The translations under genes were made by a program, and so were the position numbers. Below, in pieces: positions 6,061-9,199 of a stretch of DNA of 9,199 nt (the stretch's first letter is position 1; the number at the start of each line of letters is the position of its first letter). Origin of the DNA: Candidatus Uhrbacteria bacterium RIFCSPHIGHO2_02_FULL_53_13 (GTDB taxonomy: Bacteria; Patescibacteriota; Patescibacteriia; UBA9934; UBA11717); contig MGDX01000021.1 of NCBI GenBank assembly GCA_001791035.1, forward strand, positions 1 to 9,199. Reading direction: 5' to 3'. Below the pieces are notes generated by a model that saw nothing but the letters and a program-made list of their open reading frames with translations, was not told the DNA's origin and did no database searches.

Positions 6061-8049
6061 ATGACCCCTATTCTTCTTGCTATAGTCGCCAGTACCATTG
6101 CTCTTCTTTACGCAGTCTTCTTAATCCAATGGATTCTCAAACTGCCCGCCGGGGAGGGAAAAATGATTGGGATTTCCCTTGCTATCCAAGAAGGAGCTCG
6201 TGCGTTTTTGAATCGCCAGTACCAAGTAATCGCTTACATTGGCGCCATAGCATTCATTTTATTGTGGGCGTTCATTGACCTCAAGACCGCACTTGGATTT
6301 TTGGTTGGCGCCGTGCTTTCGGGCGTTGCCGGATACATCGGCATGAACGTATCGGTCCGCGCGAACGTACGCACGGCAGAGGCGGCGCGCAAGGGATTGC
6401 ACGAGGCCATGGACGTTGCGGTAAAAGGCGGTGCCGTGACGGGACTCTTTGTCGTCGGACTTGCGCTCCTTGGAGTGACGCTGTTTTACCACTTCACTGG
6501 CGACGTGAGTGCACTCATCGGCTTGGCGTTCGGCGGCTCGCTCATTAGCGTGTTCGCACGACTTGGCGGCGGCATCTTTACCAAGGCCGCCGACGTTGGC
6601 GCCGACTTGGTGGGAAAAGTGGAGGCTGGTATTCCAGAAGACGACCCACGCAACCCCGCGGTAATTGCCGACAACGTAGGCGACAACGTAGGCGACTGCG
6701 CCGGCATGGCCGCCGATTTATTTGAAACGTACGCAGTCACCGCCGTGGCCGCCATGCTCATTGCGGCCATCAGCATCAAGAGCGACGCCGCCGTCACCTA
6801 TCCGCTCGCCATTGGCGCGGTGTCCATCATCTCAACCATCATCGGCCTCTTCTTCATTCGCCTTGGCGCATCGAAAAACATCATGGGCGCTCTGTATAAA
6901 GGGCTCCTTGTATCGGGAATTCTCTCGGCCGTCGCGTTTTACCCGCTCACACAATGGCTTTTGGGAGGTCTCGAAAACGTGAATGCAACAAACGTATTTT
7001 GGAGCGCCATCGTAGGGTTGGTTGTGACGGCGCTTATGGTGTGGATCACCGAGTACTACACGTCAACCAAGTACAGCCCCGTGAAGAATTTGGCACAGGC
7101 GTCTCAAACTGGACACGGCACGAACGTGATTGCCGGTTTGGCGCTCTCCATGAAATCGACCGCGCTTCCGATTGTCGTGATTGTGGCCGGCATCCTCACA
7201 GCGTTTCATCTTGCCGGACTGTTTGGCATCGCGATTGCCGCCATGGCCATGCTCTCTCTTGCGGGAATCATCGTGACGCTCGATGCGTACGGCCCCATTA
7301 CCGACAACGCCGGCGGCATTGCCGAGATGTCCAATATGCCCGAAAAGGTGCGTGAGGTGACCGACGAGCTGGATGCCGTCGGCAACACCACCAAGGCGGT
7401 CACCAAGGGATACGCGATTGGATCGGCCGCGTTGGCAACACTCGTGCTGTTTGGTGATTACACGCATACGCTCGTAGACTTAGGAGAGTTTGCCGAATTC
7501 CTCATCAACGATCCTGCCGTGATTGCGGGCTTGTTTATCGGCGGCTTGTTGCCGTATCTGTTTGGCGCATTCGCCATGGAAGCGGTTGGCAAAGTCGCCG
7601 GACGCGTCGTCGAAGAGGTGCGCAGTCAGTTTCGCGAAATCGCGGGGATCATGGAGGGAACAGGCAAACCAGAGTACGGCAAAGCAGTTGATATAGTAAC
7701 CAAAGGCGCGCTCTCGGAAATGATTATCCCGGCGCTGATTCCCATTGTTGTTCCGATTTTTGTCGGCTTCTTCCTCGGGCCGGCGGCGCTTGGAGGATTG
7801 TTGATTGGAACTATCATCACAGGAATTTTTGTAGCAATTTCGATGACCACCGGCGGGGGTGCGTGGGACAACGCGAAGAAGTATATTGAAGTGGGCAACT
7901 TCGGCGGCAAGGGATCGCTCGCACACCAAGCCGCCGTCACGGGTGACACCGTCGGCGATCCGTACAAAGATACCGCCGGCCCAGCCATCAACCCGATGAT
8001 CAAGATCGTGAACATTGTGGCCCTTCTGATTGTGGGGCTGATCATATAG
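6061..8049 (+). CDS. hppA: Membrane-bound pyrophosphatase (K+-independent H+-PPase type)
   Basis: A complete 662-residue ion-pumping pyrophosphatase. It couples PPi hydrolysis to cation export and should span the membrane about 16 times. The substrate and Mg-binding blocks are intact: DVGADLVGKVEAGIPEDDPR (178-197), DNVGDNVGDCAGMAADLFE (204-222), TDNAGGIAEMS (414-424), GGGAWDNAKK (598-607) and TGDTVGDPYKDTAGPA (627-642). The stretch GNTTKAVTKGYAIGSAAL (441-458) carries K445 and T448. In this family Lys and Thr here mark the K+-independent class, while Ala marks K+-dependent enzymes. That class is known for H+ pumping, so H+ is the inferred ion; it was not determined here. Length fits the class. 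The ATG lacks a Shine-Dalgarno (TCAGCATCGTT before it). It is a single-gene unit with its own promoter and is followed by a repeat cluster and a hairpin. Confidence 0.98.
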   Translation: MTPILLAIVASTIALLYAVFLIQWILKLPAGEGKMIGISLAIQEGARAFLNRQYQVIAYIGAIAFILLWAFIDLKTALGFLVGAVLSGVAGYIGMNVSVRANVRTAEAARKGLHEAMDVAVKGGAVTGLFVVGLALLGVTLFYHFTGDVSALIGLAFGGSLISVFARLGGGIFTKAADVGADLVGKVEAGIPEDDPRNPAVIADNVGDNVGDCAGMAADLFETYAVTAVAAMLIAAISIKSDAAVTYPLAIGAVSIISTIIGLFFIRLGASKNIMGALYKGLLVSGILSAVAFYPLTQWLLGGLENVNATNVFWSAIVGLVVTALMVWITEYYTSTKYSPVKNLAQASQTGHGTNVIAGLALSMKSTALPIVVIVAGILTAFHLAGLFGIAIAAMAMLSLAGIIVTLDAYGPITDNAGGIAEMSNMPEKVREVTDELDAVGNTTKAVTKGYAIGSAALATLVLFGDYTHTLVDLGEFAEFLINDPAVIAGLFIGGLLPYLFGAFAMEAVGKVAGRVVEEVRSQFREIAGIMEGTGKPEYGKAVDIVTKGALSEMIIPALIPIVVPIFVGFFLGPAALGGLLIGTIITGIFVAISMTTGGGAWDNAKKYIEVGNFGGKGSLAHQAAVTGDTVGDPYKDTAGPAINPMIKIVNIVALLIVGLII

Positions 8050-8190
8050 ATTGCTCCACTTCCATCTTCAGAGTCATTGCGAGCTCCGTTGCGAGCGTAG
8101 CGAAGCAATCTACGAAGCAACCTCACGCCAGTCCGTCATTGCGAGCACTCCTCTGTCCGTCATTGCGAGCGTAGCGAAGCAATCTCAATA
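8047..8190. repeat. Cluster of REP-like palindromic repeats behind hppA
   Basis: Three copies of GTCATTGCGAGC occur at 8073-8084, 8135-8146 and 8159-8170. Two identical 23-base palindromic units occur at 8089-8111 and 8163-8185: TTGCGAGC, then GTA, then GCGAAGCAATCT. A degenerate arm, GAAGCAACCTC, sits at 8114-8124, and an inverted piece, AGATTGCT, at 8048-8055 overlaps the hppA stop codon. Each unit can fold on TTGC/GCAA and GC/GC pairs flanking tandem G-A mismatches. Units are nested: an outer GTCATTGCGAGC arm encloses a complete inner unit. Closely similar motifs are known as dispersed intergenic repeats in unrelated bacteria, where they are often mis-annotated as short proteins. No transposase is present, so these would be non-autonomous. 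Confidence 0.85.
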
Positions 8191-8199
8191 CAGGCCAAT

Positions 8200-8228
8200 A
8201 AGAGACACGCGGTGCCGTGTCTCTTTGC
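8200..8228 (+). terminator. Hairpin terminator candidate after hppA and the repeats
   Basis: A 10-base-pair perfect stem, AAGAGACACG (8200-8209) with CGTGTCTCTT (8216-8225), closes a 6-base loop. The following T-run is short (TTTGC if the stem's last T is included), so efficiency may be moderate. It separates hppA and the repeats from the next gene. Confidence 0.6.
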
Positions 8229-8229
8229 A

Positions 8230-8258
8230 TTGACAGATACGGCAATGTGTGCCAGACT
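8230..8258 (+). promoter_or_regulatory. Possible promoter of the small unknown gene at 8268
   Basis: A perfect TTGACA (8230-8235) lies just after the hairpin. The hexamer 17 bases downstream is CAGACT (8253-8258), only 3 of 6. If used, transcription would begin about 3 bases before the ATG at 8268, giving a nearly leaderless transcript. Confidence 0.35.
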
Positions 8259-8267
8259 TTCGGTGCC

Positions 8268-8774
8268 ATGATCGATCCTTCCAGGTTGCAGGAAAACGAT
8301 CTTTTTGTGTTGAGTGTGGTGCGTCACGGACACAGTTGTGTCCTGACGCTAAACGTGAAGCGTCGTGAGCAATTTCTCTTGCGATCGCCACAATTGGTGA
8401 GAGATCCCGTAGACTTGTGCTCGGATGAGGGACGACTGGCAACGCTCATAAACGCGTTGCCGCCGCTCAATCGCTTGCCGCAGGGGCTGACGCTCCAAGC
8501 CGAACGCGCGGTGTGCGGCGAACATCCTGTAGCGCCTGTTTACAGCGCTAGTCCAAGCGACCCTGTTGATCGTTTGAATGCCTGGCTGCACATCCGTGCG
8601 ATGGAACCTGCCAAGGTTCCAGAGATGTGGCAGGGCTTCACGCGCGTCGAAGTACGCGTGGTGCGCGGCGACGAAAAGCGCCGACCGCTTGAGCCTACGC
8701 CAGCGCCGAATGCGCCACCGCCACGGCATCCGCCGATTGGCTCCGTCGCCGACGAACTGGAGCCAGTGAGCTAG
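8268..8774 (+). CDS. Small unknown protein with Pro-rich tail
   Basis: A 168-residue protein that I do not recognise. The first part (MIDPSRLQENDLFVLSVVRH to about residue 70) alternates hydrophobic strands and charged turns. Residues 104-131 (NAWLHIRAM, FTRVEVRVV) look like a helix and a strand. The last 30 residues are Pro-rich and probably disordered (PLEPTPAPNAPPPRHPP). No membrane segment, signal peptide or catalytic motif is seen. The frame is open back to a GTG at 8217, but that codon lies inside the hairpin stem, so ATG 8268 is preferred. No Shine-Dalgarno precedes it. The ending just before a strong terminator supports a real transcribed gene. It is isolated: repeats upstream, a convergent gene downstream. 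Confidence 0.65.
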   Translation: MIDPSRLQENDLFVLSVVRHGHSCVLTLNVKRREQFLLRSPQLVRDPVDLCSDEGRLATLINALPPLNRLPQGLTLQAERAVCGEHPVAPVYSASPSDPVDRLNAWLHIRAMEPAKVPEMWQGFTRVEVRVVRGDEKRRPLEPTPAPNAPPPRHPPIGSVADELEPVS

Positions 8775-8782
8775 CTCTGTCC

Positions 8783-8823
8783 CCGCCCCTCGACCCTCGG
8801 TCGCTGGGGCGGCGCTTATTTTT
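8783..8823 (+). terminator. Strong rho-independent terminator between convergent genes
   Basis: The outer stem CCGCCCC (8783-8789) pairs with GGGGCGG (8806-8812). After a small internal loop, CGACC (8791-8795) pairs with GGTCG (8799-8803) around a CTC loop. TTATTTTT (8816-8823) follows. The T-run also encodes the end of the opposite-strand gene: its TAA and final Lys codon. In the minus direction the stem is not followed by T residues, so it serves the plus-strand gene mainly. Confidence 0.85.
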
Positions 8824-9199
8824 CAAGCGAGACTTGTGCGCCCGACCGCCTTACCATGCCGTCATTTTGTAGTCGCGCGATCATGGCTGTTACCCATGCG
8901 CGATCGTGCTTCATAAACGTTGGGTCGATCGCCTTCCCAATGCCGACAACAGTATCGGCAGACAAGCTTTGGAGATGTTTCAAAATACGCCCGCGATAAA
9001 TGCGATCGGGATAGCGCTTGCCCGCTTGAATGCGTTCATTCGGCTTTGGTGTACCGCGTCTTGGTACGCGCACGCGCCCTCCAAGAAACTTGTCTGCTGA
9101 TGGACATACCAACCGCATAGGACAGTTTGCGCAGTCGGGGACCTTTGCGCAATACGCGGTCGCCAAATCAAAAAGCGCCTGCGGAACATCGCGCGCGCG
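8816..9199 (-). CDS. mutY: A/G-specific adenine glycosylase (MutY-like), C-terminal part, cut by window edge
   Basis: The frame is open to the right edge, giving the last 127 residues. It starts in DVPQALFDLATAYC, equivalent to the QALMDLG..VC segment that leads into the Fe-S cluster of Nth/MutY enzymes. The four cysteines follow at fragment residues 17, 23, 26 and 32 (C-x5-C-x2-C-x5-C, with CANCPMRLVC). The rest carries a YRGRILKHL segment and a winged-helix-like end (DRAWVTAMIARLQNDGMV), as in short MutY-like proteins. Only about 95 residues follow the cluster and no MutT-like 8-oxoG recognition domain is evident. The role would be removal of A opposite 8-oxoG, a source of abasic sites for nfo. 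The catalytic helix-hairpin-helix part is outside the window, so another Nth-superfamily member is possible. Confidence 0.82.
   Translation of the reverse strand, partial: RARDVPQALFDLATAYCAKVPDCANCPMRLVCPSADKFLGGRVRVPRRGTPKPNERIQAGKRYPDRIYRGRILKHLQSLSADTVVGIGKAIDPTFMKHDRAWVTAMIARLQNDGMVRRSGAQVSLEK

Noticed and set aside
8073..8190. Possible CRISPR-like array
   Set aside because: Units are palindromic, nested and irregularly spaced, there are no uniform spacers, and no cas genes are in the window.
8051..8233. Open frame on the plus strand reading through the repeat cluster (contains VIASVAKQS)
   Set aside because: It is a translation of the palindromic repeats and runs into the hairpin. Such peptides are a familiar annotation artefact of this repeat type.
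8217..8267. Upstream GTG start extending the small unknown gene by 17 residues
   Set aside because: The GTG lies inside the terminator-like stem and the extension precedes the only plausible promoter.
8349..8729. Minus-strand open frame of 126 codons opposite the small unknown gene
   Set aside because: Shorter than the plus-strand frame, very Arg/Trp-rich, and lacking any promoter or terminator in its direction.

Overview
The window is bacterial, compact and fairly GC-rich. It uses the standard bacterial code: TGA, TAG and TAA all serve as stops. No rRNA, tRNA, CRISPR array, insertion sequence or phage gene was recognised. The layout fits a small-genome bacterium, most likely Patescibacteria/CPR (Parcubacteria-like): genes abut or overlap, several lack a Shine-Dalgarno sequence, and the LysM-M23 peptidase has an N-terminal arrangement I associate with that group. 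This taxonomic call is an inference.

Left part (1-5944), all on the minus strand, so transcription runs right to left. In that order: rnhB (RNase HII), a His/Arg-rich protein of unknown function overlapping its 3' end, a membrane-anchored LysM-M23 peptidase, then tig (trigger factor) from its own sigma70-type promoter, then a second promoter driving an unknown protein, nfo (endonuclease IV, ATGA-coupled to it) and a DUF167/YggU protein cut by the left edge.

Right part. A short intergenic region (5945-6060) holds closely spaced divergent promoters for rnhB (minus) and hppA (plus). hppA encodes a full-length membrane pyrophosphatase with the K+-independent signature. Immediately after its stop codon lies a cluster of palindromic REP-like repeats built on the GTCATTGCGAGC / GCGAAGCAATCTC motif, then a terminator-like hairpin, then a small unknown plus-strand gene with a Pro-rich tail. 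A strong hairpin plus T-tract separates that gene from a convergent minus-strand gene, the C-terminal part of a MutY-type adenine glycosylase cut by the right edge.

Functionally this is a housekeeping region: DNA repair (nfo, mutY, rnhB), protein folding (tig), cell-wall remodelling (M23) and pyrophosphate-driven ion pumping (hppA), interleaved with three proteins I cannot assign. I see no clear new multi-gene system. The points most worth a second look are the repeat cluster behind hppA, the His/Arg-rich protein separated only by a stop codon from the peptidase in the same frame, the unknown protein coupled to nfo, and the altered Fe-S cysteine spacing in the MutY-like protein.
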